Shown piece after piece: positions 1-5,281 of a stretch of DNA of 5,281 nucleotides (positions are counted from its first letter, which is position 1; the number at the start of each line of letters is the position of its first letter). A program made the position numbers and the translations under genes. Under the pieces are notes generated by a model. The model did no database searches and was not told the origin of the DNA. It was given only the letters and a program-made list of their open reading frames with translations. Where the stretch lies: positions 1 to 5,281 of the forward strand of contig JAOUGZ010000230.1 of the NCBI GenBank assembly GCA_029865405.1, in the 5' to 3' direction. The DNA comes from Betaproteobacteria bacterium. GTDB lineage: Bacteria; Pseudomonadota; Gammaproteobacteria; Burkholderiales; SG8-39.

Positions 1-2342
1 TCGCGGGCATGGTGCGCGTATCGGCCCAGGCGGGCCGAGGGCGGCAGATCATCCTGCGCGACCTGGCGGCGGGAGAGATCTTCGGCGAGCATTCCGCCAT
101 CGACGGCCGCGCCCACTACGCCGACGCGCTCGCGGCACGCGAATCGCTGGTCGCATCGATGCCGCCGGAGGCGTTCAGGGCCATGCTCGCGAATCACGCC
201 TCGGTGCGCGAGCACGTGCTGCGCCGCCTGAGCGGATCGGTGCGCGAGCTGGCCGATCGCCTGATCGACTTCGGCGCCCAGCGCGTGCGGCCCCGGGTCT
301 GGGTCGAGCTGCTGCGGCTCGCCCGGCATGCCGGTGTGCAGGCCAACGCGGCCCGCATCGAGCACGCGCCGGCGCACCGGGATATCGCCAGCCACGTCGG
401 CACGTCGCGCGAGGAAGTGACGCGCGAGCTCTCCCGGCTGGGCCGCAAGGGCCTGCTCGAGCGCGACGGCCGCACCCTCGTGCTGCGTGACGTGGCCGCG
501 CTGGAGCGATTGCTCGGCGAATCGCGTCCCGTGCCGCTCCCGGTCGAGGGCCTGCCCGCGCTCGAAGCGCCCGGGTTCGACGGCATTCGAGCGCCGCGCG
601 AGCGCCGCGCGATTCTCGTTGCCGACGCTTTCGACGCGGTGGCGATGATGGAGCGCGACGAGGGACGCACGGTGCAGCGCTGGCGCGCGTTCTTCGCGCA
701 GGCCGTCTCGGAGGCCATTCCATCGCGCGCCGGCCGCGGCCTGTCGCGGGTCCCCGGCCGGCAGCTGCTCGCCGATTTTCCGGACGGCGTGCACGCGCTC
801 GAGTGCGCGTTCGATCTGCACCGCAGTCTCGCCCGGCTCAACGCGGAGAGCGCCGGGCCGCCGCTCGCCCTGCGCATTGGCATTCACGTCGCCGATATCA
901 TCGTCGAGACCTTCGACCTGCTCGGCGACGGGGTGAACGTCGCCGCCGGCCTGCTCGAGCTGGCGAACCCCGGCGAGACGGTCGTCTCCGCGCAGGTGCG
1001 CGACCAGCTCGCGAGCGGCGTCGACGCCTCGATCGAGGACCTCGGCGAGCAGCGGCTGCGCAATCGCGAACGCGCCGTGCGGGCGTTCCGCGCCTGGCCG
1101 CCGGCCGAAGCGGCGCGCCCGGCGCCGAGCGCAGCGGTGCTGGCGCACGGCCGCCCGTCGGTCGCCGTCATTCCCTTCGAGGTGAGATCGGATGACCCGC
1201 GCTTCGCGTTCGTCGGCGACGGCCTGGCCGAAGAGGCGATCGGCGCGCTGTCCCGGGTCGCCGATTTCTTCGTCGTCTCGCGCCTTTCGTCGATGGCGTT
1301 TCGCCGCGCGCCGCTCGGATTGCGCACCGTCGGCGCGATGCTCGGAGTGCGTTATGTGCTCTCGGGCAGCATTCAGACGGCGGGCGCGCGCGCGCTGCTG
1401 GTGGCGGAGCTGGCGGACGCGCGCGACGGCCGCATCCTGTGGAACGAGCGCTTCGAGTGCGACCTCGTGGACGCGTTCGCCGTGCAGGCGGAGCTCGCGC
1501 GCAAGGTCGTGGCGAGCGTTGCGCCGTTCGTGCGCTCGTTCGAGCTGCGCCGCGCGCGGATCACGAATTTCGCCCAGCTCGACGCCTATGAGATCACGCT
1601 GCGCGGCATCGCCCTGATGCATCGGCTGTCGCAGGAAGACTTCCTGCGCGCGCGCATGGCGTTCGAGACCGCGAGCGAACGCGACCCGGTGTCGCCCGCG
1701 CCGCACGCGTGGCTGGCGAAGTGGCATGTCATGCGCGTCGCGGTGGGCGCCAGCGAGAATCCGCTGCGCGACGGCGAAGCGGCGATCTCGTGCGCCGAGC
1801 GCGCGCTGGAGTGCGATTCGGACGATGCGCTCGCCCTCGCCGTGGGCGCGCATGTCGCGGCGTGGGCGCGGCATGATCTCGATGTCGCCGAGACGCGCTT
1901 GGAGCGGGCGCTCGCGGTCAATCCGAACGAGCCGCTTGCCTGGCTGTGGAATGCGATGCTGCATGCGTGGCGCGGACGTGGCGCCCAAGCCGTGCAGTCC
2001 GCGGATCGGGCGCTGTCGCTCTCCCCGCTCGACCCGATGCTCTATTACTTCCACTCGCTCGCGAGCACGGCCAATCTCGTCGGCGAACGCTACGATCGCG
2101 CAATTGAGTTGGCGAACCAGTCGCTGCGCGAAAACCGGCTGCATACGCCCACATTGCGCGCACTGACTGTCGGATTGGTGCTCTCGGGACAGCTCAATAA
2201 GGCGAGGGAGACTGTGAACCGGCTGCGCGAACTGGAGCCGGGCCTCACCGTGCGAGCATTCAAGGCACGCTATCCGGGACGGGACAGTCCACAGGCAGCC
2301 GAATTCGCTGCCGCGCTGCTCGCTGCCGGCTTGCCCGCATAG
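1..2342 (+). CDS. CRP-type HTH / degenerate class III cyclase / TolB-N-like / TPR regulator, N-terminus cut off
   Basis: The frame is open to the left edge. The first visible residues (VRVS, then ILRDLAAGEIFGEHSAIDG) are the second half of a cNMP-binding beta-roll, so the true start lies upstream. Numbering from the Met codon at 9: cNMP-type fold to about residue 75; CRP-type helix-turn-helix about 118-163 (recognition helix TSREEVTRELSRL); class III adenylate/guanylate cyclase fold about 198-362; COG5616/TolB-N-like region about 382-508 (PSVAVIPF, FVGDGLAEEAIGALSR, GVRYVLSGSIQTAG); TPR-like helices about 525-750. The protein is probably cytoplasmic, since no membrane segment or signal is visible. 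The cyclase part keeps Asp206 and Asn310 but has Arg251 where the GDG motif has its metal-binding Asp, and Gly314 where the catalytic Arg of NVAAR is expected. It is therefore probably a ligand-sensing or scaffold domain rather than an active enzyme. Its C-terminus (ending in AAGLPA) looks like a normal end for this family. Its target genes are unknown. Confidence 0.9.
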   Translation, partial: AGMVRVSAQAGRGRQIILRDLAAGEIFGEHSAIDGRAHYADALAARESLVASMPPEAFRAMLANHASVREHVLRRLSGSVRELADRLIDFGAQRVRPRVWVELLRLARHAGVQANAARIEHAPAHRDIASHVGTSREEVTRELSRLGRKGLLERDGRTLVLRDVAALERLLGESRPVPLPVEGLPALEAPGFDGIRAPRERRAILVADAFDAVAMMERDEGRTVQRWRAFFAQAVSEAIPSRAGRGLSRVPGRQLLADFPDGVHALECAFDLHRSLARLNAESAGPPLALRIGIHVADIIVETFDLLGDGVNVAAGLLELANPGETVVSAQVRDQLASGVDASIEDLGEQRLRNRERAVRAFRAWPPAEAARPAPSAAVLAHGRPSVAVIPFEVRSDDPRFAFVGDGLAEEAIGALSRVADFFVVSRLSSMAFRRAPLGLRTVGAMLGVRYVLSGSIQTAGARALLVAELADARDGRILWNERFECDLVDAFAVQAELARKVVASVAPFVRSFELRRARITNFAQLDAYEITLRGIALMHRLSQEDFLRARMAFETASERDPVSPAPHAWLAKWHVMRVAVGASENPLRDGEAAISCAERALECDSDDALALAVGAHVAAWARHDLDVAETRLERALAVNPNEPLAWLWNAMLHAWRGRGAQAVQSADRALSLSPLDPMLYYFHSLASTANLVGERYDRAIELANQSLRENRLHTPTLRALTVGLVLSGQLNKARETVNRLRELEPGLTVRAFKARYPGRDSPQAAEFAAALLAAGLPA

Positions 2343-3235
2343 TCGCGGGACGCGCCGATCGAGACACCTGCTGATATTGCGAGGATTGCAGCGATCTCGA
2401 CAGCTGAGGGCGTCTCGCCCAGGAATAGACAGGCCAAGGCGGCGCTTAGCGCGGGCACCAACGCGACAAGCGCGCTTGCGCGCTCCGGGCCGAGACGGGC
2501 GATCGCGCAATTGAGCGCGACGAGCGCGACACAACCGATCAGCACGCCCTGCCACAAAAGCTGCCAGAGGAGCTCAGGCGGCGTCGTCCGCCACGGCACC
2601 TCGGACGTCGACCAGAGGTACCACGGCACGACGACGAGCGCGGAATAGAGTGTCACGATCGCGGCACCCTGGACGGCCCCGATGCCCCAGTTGCGCAGCT
2701 GCAGGACGTAGAGCGCGCCGAGCGCAGACGCCCCGACAAACATTGCATCGCCCGCAAGCACGTAGGGATTCGCGGCGGAACTGCTCCATGCGACAAGCAT
2801 GGCGACGCCGACCGCGCACAGAACCGCGCCTATAGTCGTCAACGTGGGAGGACGTCTGGCAAACAGCAGGAACCCAAGCAGCACAACCCAAGCGGGCGCG
2901 ACGCCCGGACCGAGCGCAGCGGCATGGCTGGCTGGCGCGAACTGCAGGCCGTAGATAACGAGCGCCGCCATCCCCGCCCCCTGGAACAGGGTGAGCGGTA
3001 CGCCGCGCAGCCAGGCGTCGCGCCGGATCGCCCGGAATTGCAGCGCGAGGTATGGCAGAAAGAGCAGCGCGCCGACGCCGAACCGCAGCAGCATCAGTTC
3101 CAGCGGCTCGAACGATCCCGAGACGCCGTCTCGAGTCGCAACCGGATATGACGCCCAGATAAGTACAGCAACCGCGGCTGCGCCGTATCCGCCCAGTGGC
3201 CAAGAACGCGCCGCGCGAACTGCGGCGAGAATCAC
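2270..3235 (-). CDS. EamA/DMT-superfamily transporter, ten predicted membrane helices
   Basis: An inner-membrane protein of the drug/metabolite transporter superfamily; substrate unknown, export likely from its context. With the GTG start at 3235 it has 321 residues. Ten hydrophobic segments lie near residues 16-33, 45-65, 78-99, 105-125, 131-150, 158-180, 190-208, 226-245, 253-274 and 278-296. The second EamA half carries the usual signature: LGPERASALVALVPALSA, then LGE, then a Gly-containing last helix. An upstream TTG at 3265 would add ten residues. GTG is preferred because it overlaps the TGA stop of the preceding gene as GTGA, the arrangement of translationally coupled genes; neither start has a good Shine-Dalgarno of its own. 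It is the last gene of the minus-strand cassette. The tail after the last helix (about 23 residues, rich in Ala and Ser) lies entirely over the 3' end of the convergent CRP/cyclase gene. Family assignment is firm; function is inferred. Confidence 0.9.
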   Translation of the reverse strand: MILAAVRAARSWPLGGYGAAAVAVLIWASYPVATRDGVSGSFEPLELMLLRFGVGALLFLPYLALQFRAIRRDAWLRGVPLTLFQGAGMAALVIYGLQFAPASHAAALGPGVAPAWVVLLGFLLFARRPPTLTTIGAVLCAVGVAMLVAWSSSAANPYVLAGDAMFVGASALGALYVLQLRNWGIGAVQGAAIVTLYSALVVVPWYLWSTSEVPWRTTPPELLWQLLWQGVLIGCVALVALNCAIARLGPERASALVALVPALSAALACLFLGETPSAVEIAAILAISAGVSIGASRDYAGKPAASSAAANSAACGLSRPG

Positions 3236-4020
3236 GGCGTCGAGCCGGCGACGCTCATCGGGCAACCGCTCTTGCGGCGGCGCCTCACGGAGGTTGAATA
3301 CGCCGCCACCGGTCGCTGTGGATCGCGGTTGGGTTGGACCAACGTCTGCTCATATCGCGACCAGGCCTGTTCCGGAAACTCGGTCGGATCAGCGACCAGG
3401 CCGAAGTCGTTCGAGACTGTCTCGGCGTAGGTGCTCCGCTGCAGCGGCTGCACCTGCACCAGTGGGATTTCGGTGCTGAAGTGAATCGGAACGTCGGTCT
3501 TGACCAGCCGGATGTTGGTGAACAGAGGGCCGAACCAGCGGTCGGTTTCGATGATCCCCTCATACAGATCATAGGCGAGGTTTCGGGGCAGGTTCGCAGG
3601 CGGCCGCACCAGCACGCTCCAATCTTCCGCGCTCTCGATCATCAGGCCGGTCCAGAGCTGGATGATGCCTGGCTCGGTTACTGAGGTCAGGAAGGGCGGG
3701 GAGAATCCCCGCAGACGGCTGGGTGCGAAGCGGTCGAAGACCGTCGCGTAGCCAGGGAACTGCACGCTGCCGAGTGCGTACCAGGACTTGGCACCGCGAT
3801 AGGTCCAGACGACTTGAGAGCCGTCCCACTGCAGCGTGAAGTCGATCGGCGGAAACACGTACCAGCCGAAGGACGAGGCCGCCCGCAGCGCCTCGCAATA
3901 CTGAAATCCGCGCGCTGGCAACGTGCCGAGCACGGAGGGATCGGCGCGGATTGGCGCCCTGCAGCCCGGAATCGCCGTATAGAACGTCACGGCGGCTGTT
4001 GGGTGAGTCATCGAGCTCAT
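3232..4020 (-). CDS. Unrecognised 262-residue soluble protein of the peptide cassette (possibly DUF6065-like)
   Basis: I do not recognise a characterised family. The ATG at 4020 is chosen because GAGGAG (4030-4035) precedes it by 9 bases; a GTG at 4086 would add 22 residues but starts inside the intergenic hairpin and lacks this support. There is no signal peptide or membrane helix, so it is probably cytosolic. It is rich in aromatic residues and Pro: CRAPIRADPS (20-29), FQYCEALRAASSFGWYVFPP (39-58), LQWDG (63-67), IIQLWTGLMIE (119-129), RWFGPLF (161-167), VPIHFSTEIPLVQVQPL (177-193). The pattern of a Cys-containing segment followed by GWYVFPP and a WDG turn resembles, from memory, the uncharacterised DUF6065 proteins; this is tentative. 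Only two His and three Cys are present and no metal-binding, ATP-binding or radical-SAM motif is visible. It lies between the repeat peptide and the transporter, and its stop overlaps the transporter's GTG start. It could modify, bind or give immunity to the peptide. Confidence 0.8.
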   Translation of the reverse strand: MSSMTHPTAAVTFYTAIPGCRAPIRADPSVLGTLPARGFQYCEALRAASSFGWYVFPPIDFTLQWDGSQVVWTYRGAKSWYALGSVQFPGYATVFDRFAPSRLRGFSPPFLTSVTEPGIIQLWTGLMIESAEDWSVLVRPPANLPRNLAYDLYEGIIETDRWFGPLFTNIRLVKTDVPIHFSTEIPLVQVQPLQRSTYAETVSNDFGLVADPTEFPEQAWSRYEQTLVQPNRDPQRPVAAYSTSVRRRRKSGCPMSVAGSTP

Positions 4021-4029
4021 GAAGATGCA

Positions 4030-4035
4030 CTCCTC
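4030..4035 (-). promoter_or_regulatory. Shine-Dalgarno GAGGAG of the unrecognised 262-residue protein
   Basis: On the minus strand GAGGAG ends nine bases before ATG 4020. It decides between this start and the GTG at 4086, which begins within the hairpin at 4053-4084 and has no such site. Confidence 0.75.
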
Positions 4036-4052
4036 GAAAGCGGGGACCGCGA

Positions 4053-4084
4053 GGCCGGCGCACAGGTTGCACGGTGCGCCGGCC
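4053..4084 (-). promoter_or_regulatory. Perfect 11-bp GC-rich hairpin between peptide gene and downstream gene
   Basis: The arms GGCCGGCGCAC (4053-4063) and GTGCGCCGGCC (4074-4084) are perfectly complementary around a 10-base loop. The hairpin begins 22 bases after the peptide's stop and ends 32 bases before the next start codon. No U-tract follows on the minus strand, so it is not a standard intrinsic terminator. Likely roles are a partial terminator or 3' stabiliser that makes the peptide transcript more abundant than the downstream genes, as often happens when a precursor peptide precedes its processing genes. The hairpin is seen; its role is inferred. Confidence 0.65.
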
Positions 4085-4106
4085 ACTTCGGGGTATCAAT
4101 GATGCG

Positions 4107-4295
4107 TCACTTCCTGACGCTGGACGGTGCCATCCCGCTACCGAAGCGAATCGAACCCGAATCGGCTATTGCGGCATCGGCGGTACGGAGAACTTTCGCT
4201 GGCGACATTCCGCTGCCGTACCGAACGCGCCGCGAATCGGCGATCTTCTTCGTCGCCTTGCGTACGACTAGCTGTTTCTTCTGCTTTCTGTTCAT
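4107..4295 (-). CDS. 62-residue basic peptide with two tandem repeats; candidate modified-peptide precursor
   Basis: A small gene starting at ATG 4295, five bases after a consensus AGGAGG. The product has 8 Lys, 8 Arg, 3 Asp, no Glu, no Cys and no Trp (net about +13). Residues 1-17 form a basic leader-like segment (KKQLVVRKATKK) that loosely resembles the KxLxLrKeT leaders of some lanthipeptide-type precursors. Residues 18-35 and 43-60 are two copies of the pattern I-A-D-S-x-x-[VI]-R-[YF]-G-S-G-M-[SA]-P-[AS]-x-V, spaced exactly 25 residues apart, with 11 of 18 positions identical. G+C is about 58% by hand count, lower than the CRP/cyclase gene. It is the first gene of the cassette, followed by a hairpin, an unknown protein and a transporter. 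The layout suits a RiPP-type precursor with two cores, but no known modifying enzyme is adjacent. It could instead be a basic nucleic-acid-binding peptide. That it is translated is well supported; its role is inference. Confidence 0.78.
   Translation of the reverse strand: MNRKQKKQLVVRKATKKIADSRRVRYGSGMSPAKVLRTADAAIADSGSIRFGSGMAPSSVRK
4131..4247 (-). repeat. Two 75-base-spaced repeat units inside the peptide gene
   Basis: Bases 4131-4172 and 4206-4247 match at about 28 of 42 positions by hand count, with an offset of exactly 75 bases (25 codons) and no gap. The encoded motif IADSxx[VI]R[YF]GSGM is kept better than the DNA, which suggests an internal duplication kept under protein-level selection. 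Confidence 0.8.
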
Positions 4296-4300
4296 GCTTT

Positions 4301-4306
4301 CCTCCT
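4301..4306 (-). promoter_or_regulatory. Consensus Shine-Dalgarno AGGAGG of the repeat peptide gene
   Basis: On the minus strand AGGAGG lies five bases before ATG 4295. It is the strongest ribosome binding site in the window, and it fixes the start of the 62-residue peptide. The longer open frame reaching up to 4550 has no comparable site. It implies high translation of the peptide relative to the downstream genes. Confidence 0.85.
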
Positions 4307-4497
4307 GAGTAGAATGCGTCGAGTGGATAAACGAACCCGCAGCAGGTGGCGCGGCGGGACGCTCGCCATTCACACAAAAATTCCCCCGCTTCAGCAAGCG
4401 CGCCGGCGTAGGAAAGAATGAAAGGTTTGCTCCCGCTCGCCACACGCCGGGCGCACCGACGGCACGGCGCGGCATGCCGCTTCGAAAAAGACAGCCT

Positions 4498-4515
4498 GCG
4501 CGCGGCGCCGCGCGC
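4498..4515. repeat. Perfect 18-bp GC-only palindrome
   Basis: GCGCGCGGC is followed directly by its reverse complement GCCGCGCGC. There is no loop or U-tract. In GC-rich sequence such a palindrome may arise by chance; it could also be a protein site or a cruciform-prone element in the divergent promoter region. Confidence 0.4.
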
Positions 4516-4551
4516 CGGCCCCGGCGTGGTTTAGCGAATTTGACGTTCAAT

Positions 4552-4569
4552 GTGTGCGTAAACGCACAC
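4552..4569. promoter_or_regulatory. Perfect 8-2-8 palindrome upstream of the REC-PAS gene, operator-like
   Basis: GTGTGCGT (4552-4559) and ACGCACAC (4562-4569) are perfectly inverted around AA. No T-run follows on either strand, so a terminator is unlikely. It lies 57 to 114 bases before the two possible starts of the rightward gene and about 257 bases before the peptide start. A binding site for a dimeric regulator is the simplest reading; the regulator is unknown. Confidence 0.5.
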
Positions 4570-4682
4570 GCTCGAGTCAGAGAAGGTTACGGATCTCCGC
4601 GAAGAATAGAAACCGGGCTAGGTTCATGCTCTTCAGCCTTGATGCGAGTGCAGAAATCGCCAGGAACCCTACGGAACGCGCC

Positions 4683-5281
4683 ATGCTGTCCAACAAGGGA
4701 TCGATCGATACGGGCGGCGCGCCGATCCGCGTCCTGCTGATCGAGGACAACGCGGCCGACGCGATGGTGGCGCAGGCCGCGATCGAGAAGGCGGCGTTCG
4801 TGCGCGCCGACGTGCTGCGCGCCGACAGCATGGCGCGGGCGCTGGGCATCGCCGGCGCCGTGGAAGTGCACCTCGTGCTCCTCGACCTGAACCTGCCGGA
4901 CAGCCGCGGCCTCGCCACGCTGGAGCGCATGCGCGCCGCGGTGCGCTGCCCGGTGATCGTGATCACCGCCGAGGATCGCGCCGGGCTGGACGAGGAGGCG
5001 CTGGAAATGGGCGCCTTCGAGATCCTGCACAAGGGCAGGCTGAGCGGCGAGCGCATCGCGCGCGTGCTGCGTCTCGCGGAGGGCCAGCGCAAGGTGCAGG
5101 CCTCCCTCGAGAGCGCGGAGCTGCGCTACCGCAAGCTGATCGAGATCGCGCCGGACGCCATCTTCGTGCATTCGGACTGGCGCATCGTTCTCGTCAACCC
5201 GGCCATGCTGCGGCTGTTTCGCGCCGAGCGCCGCGATCAGCTGCTCGGTCACGATGTGCTCGAGCTGATCGCGCCGGCGTC
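4683..5281 (+). CDS. Response-regulator receiver plus PAS signalling protein, cut off at the right edge
   Basis: The frame runs from ATG 4683 to the end without a stop (199 full codons). Residues 15-133 form a receiver (REC) domain: acidic pair Glu21-Asp22, phosphoacceptor Asp68 in VLLDLNLPD, Thr95 in VIVITAED and the conserved Lys117. A short helix (about 134-148) leads into a PAS domain starting near Tyr149 (YRKLIEIAPDAIFV, then VNPAMLRLF). The output domain lies beyond the window; REC-PAS proteins usually continue into a histidine kinase or GGDEF/EAL module. An in-frame ATG at 4626 would add 19 residues. Neither start has a strong Shine-Dalgarno; 4683 has a weak GGA seven bases upstream and sits closer to the REC domain. 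The gene is divergent from the peptide cassette, and no partner kinase is visible. It is cytoplasmic, since no membrane segment is seen. Confidence 0.88.
   Translation, partial: MLSNKGSIDTGGAPIRVLLIEDNAADAMVAQAAIEKAAFVRADVLRADSMARALGIAGAVEVHLVLLDLNLPDSRGLATLERMRAAVRCPVIVITAEDRAGLDEEALEMGAFEILHKGRLSGERIARVLRLAEGQRKVQASLESAELRYRKLIEIAPDAIFVHSDWRIVLVNPAMLRLFRAERRDQLLGHDVLELIAPA

Larger units (their letters stand above)
4296..4682. other. Divergent intergenic region between peptide cassette and REC-PAS gene
   Basis: No credible gene is seen here on either strand; the open frames are unsupported extensions or antisense shadows. The region should hold the promoter of the minus-strand cassette near 4310-4440, and that of the rightward gene near 4540-4625. 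I see no convincing -35/-10 pair in either direction. It contains an A/T-rich patch (4372-4382) in otherwise GC-rich DNA, and three perfect palindromes listed separately or in the findings. Confidence 0.6.

Noticed and set aside
175..883. Long minus-strand frames inside the CRP/cyclase gene
   Set aside because: Arg/Ala/Ser-rich translations typical of GC-rich shadow frames; the plus-strand frame has recognisable domains throughout.
4107..4295. Spliceotide-type reading of the RYG motif in the peptide
   Set aside because: Only the first repeat has Tyr-Gly (the second has Phe-Gly), and no radical-SAM splicease is encoded in the window.
2270..4295. Insertion sequence or integron origin of the cassette
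   Set aside because: No transposase, integrase, terminal inverted repeats or target-site duplication could be found at either edge.
4376..4400. Possible intrinsic terminator on the minus strand (CGCTT-GCTG-AAGCG followed by GGGGAATTTTT)
   Set aside because: The stem is only five base pairs and the T-run starts seven bases after it. It also lies just upstream of the peptide gene with no minus-strand gene before it.
4355..4400. Candidate promoters for the peptide gene (TTGCTG with GTGAAT 18 bases on; GG-N10-GC sigma-54-like; GGAAT with CGTC ECF-like)
   Set aside because: Each matches only about half of its consensus, and such partial matches are expected by chance in a region this size.
4107..4550. 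147-residue minus-strand frame covering the peptide gene and 255 bases upstream
   Set aside because: The added N-terminal part is Arg/Ala/Pro-rich low-complexity sequence without a ribosome binding site, whereas ATG 4295 has a perfect AGGAGG five bases upstream.
4540..4570. TTGACG at 4540-4545 as a -35 box for the REC-PAS gene
   Set aside because: No -10-like hexamer lies 16-18 bases downstream; the position is occupied by the GC-rich right arm of the palindrome.
4577..5252. Long minus-strand frames opposite the REC-PAS gene
   Set aside because: They are antisense shadows of a clearly recognisable REC-PAS protein in high-GC DNA. Their His/Arg/Ala-rich products show no domain.

Overview
The window is GC-rich DNA (the first 60 bases are about 75% G+C) with dense coding, strong Shine-Dalgarno sites and a large CRP/cyclase/TPR regulator plus a REC-PAS protein. 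This fits a high-GC proteobacterium; the genus cannot be read from the sequence. No rRNA, tRNA, CRISPR array, transposase or integrase is visible.

Layout. Positions 1-2342 (+) hold most of a large signalling protein whose N-terminus lies outside the window: half a cyclic-nucleotide-binding-type domain, a CRP-type helix-turn-helix, a class III cyclase fold that has lost key catalytic residues, a TolB-N-like (COG5616-type) region and TPR-like helical repeats. Positions 4295-2270 (-) hold a compact three-gene cassette read leftwards: a 62-residue, Lys/Arg-rich peptide with two 25-residue-spaced repeats; an unrecognised 262-residue soluble protein; and a ten-helix EamA/DMT-family transporter. The second and third genes are joined by a GTGA stop/start overlap. 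A perfect 11-bp GC-rich hairpin sits between the peptide gene and the second gene. Positions 4296-4682 are a divergent intergenic region with three perfect palindromes. From 4683 (+) a REC-PAS signalling protein runs off the right edge.

How the parts may work together. The most interesting element is the minus-strand cassette. A short peptide gene with its own consensus ribosome binding site, a leader-like basic N-terminus and a repeated core-like motif, followed by a possible attenuator hairpin, an unknown cytosolic protein and an exporter-like membrane protein, has the layout of a small ribosomally made peptide (RiPP-like) system. No known RiPP-modifying enzyme is recognisable, so this is a hypothesis from architecture. 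The last 23 or so codons of the transporter gene overlap tail-to-tail with the end of the CRP/cyclase gene, which suggests that the cassette's left edge abuts an older gene. The two flanking signalling genes look unrelated to the cassette.
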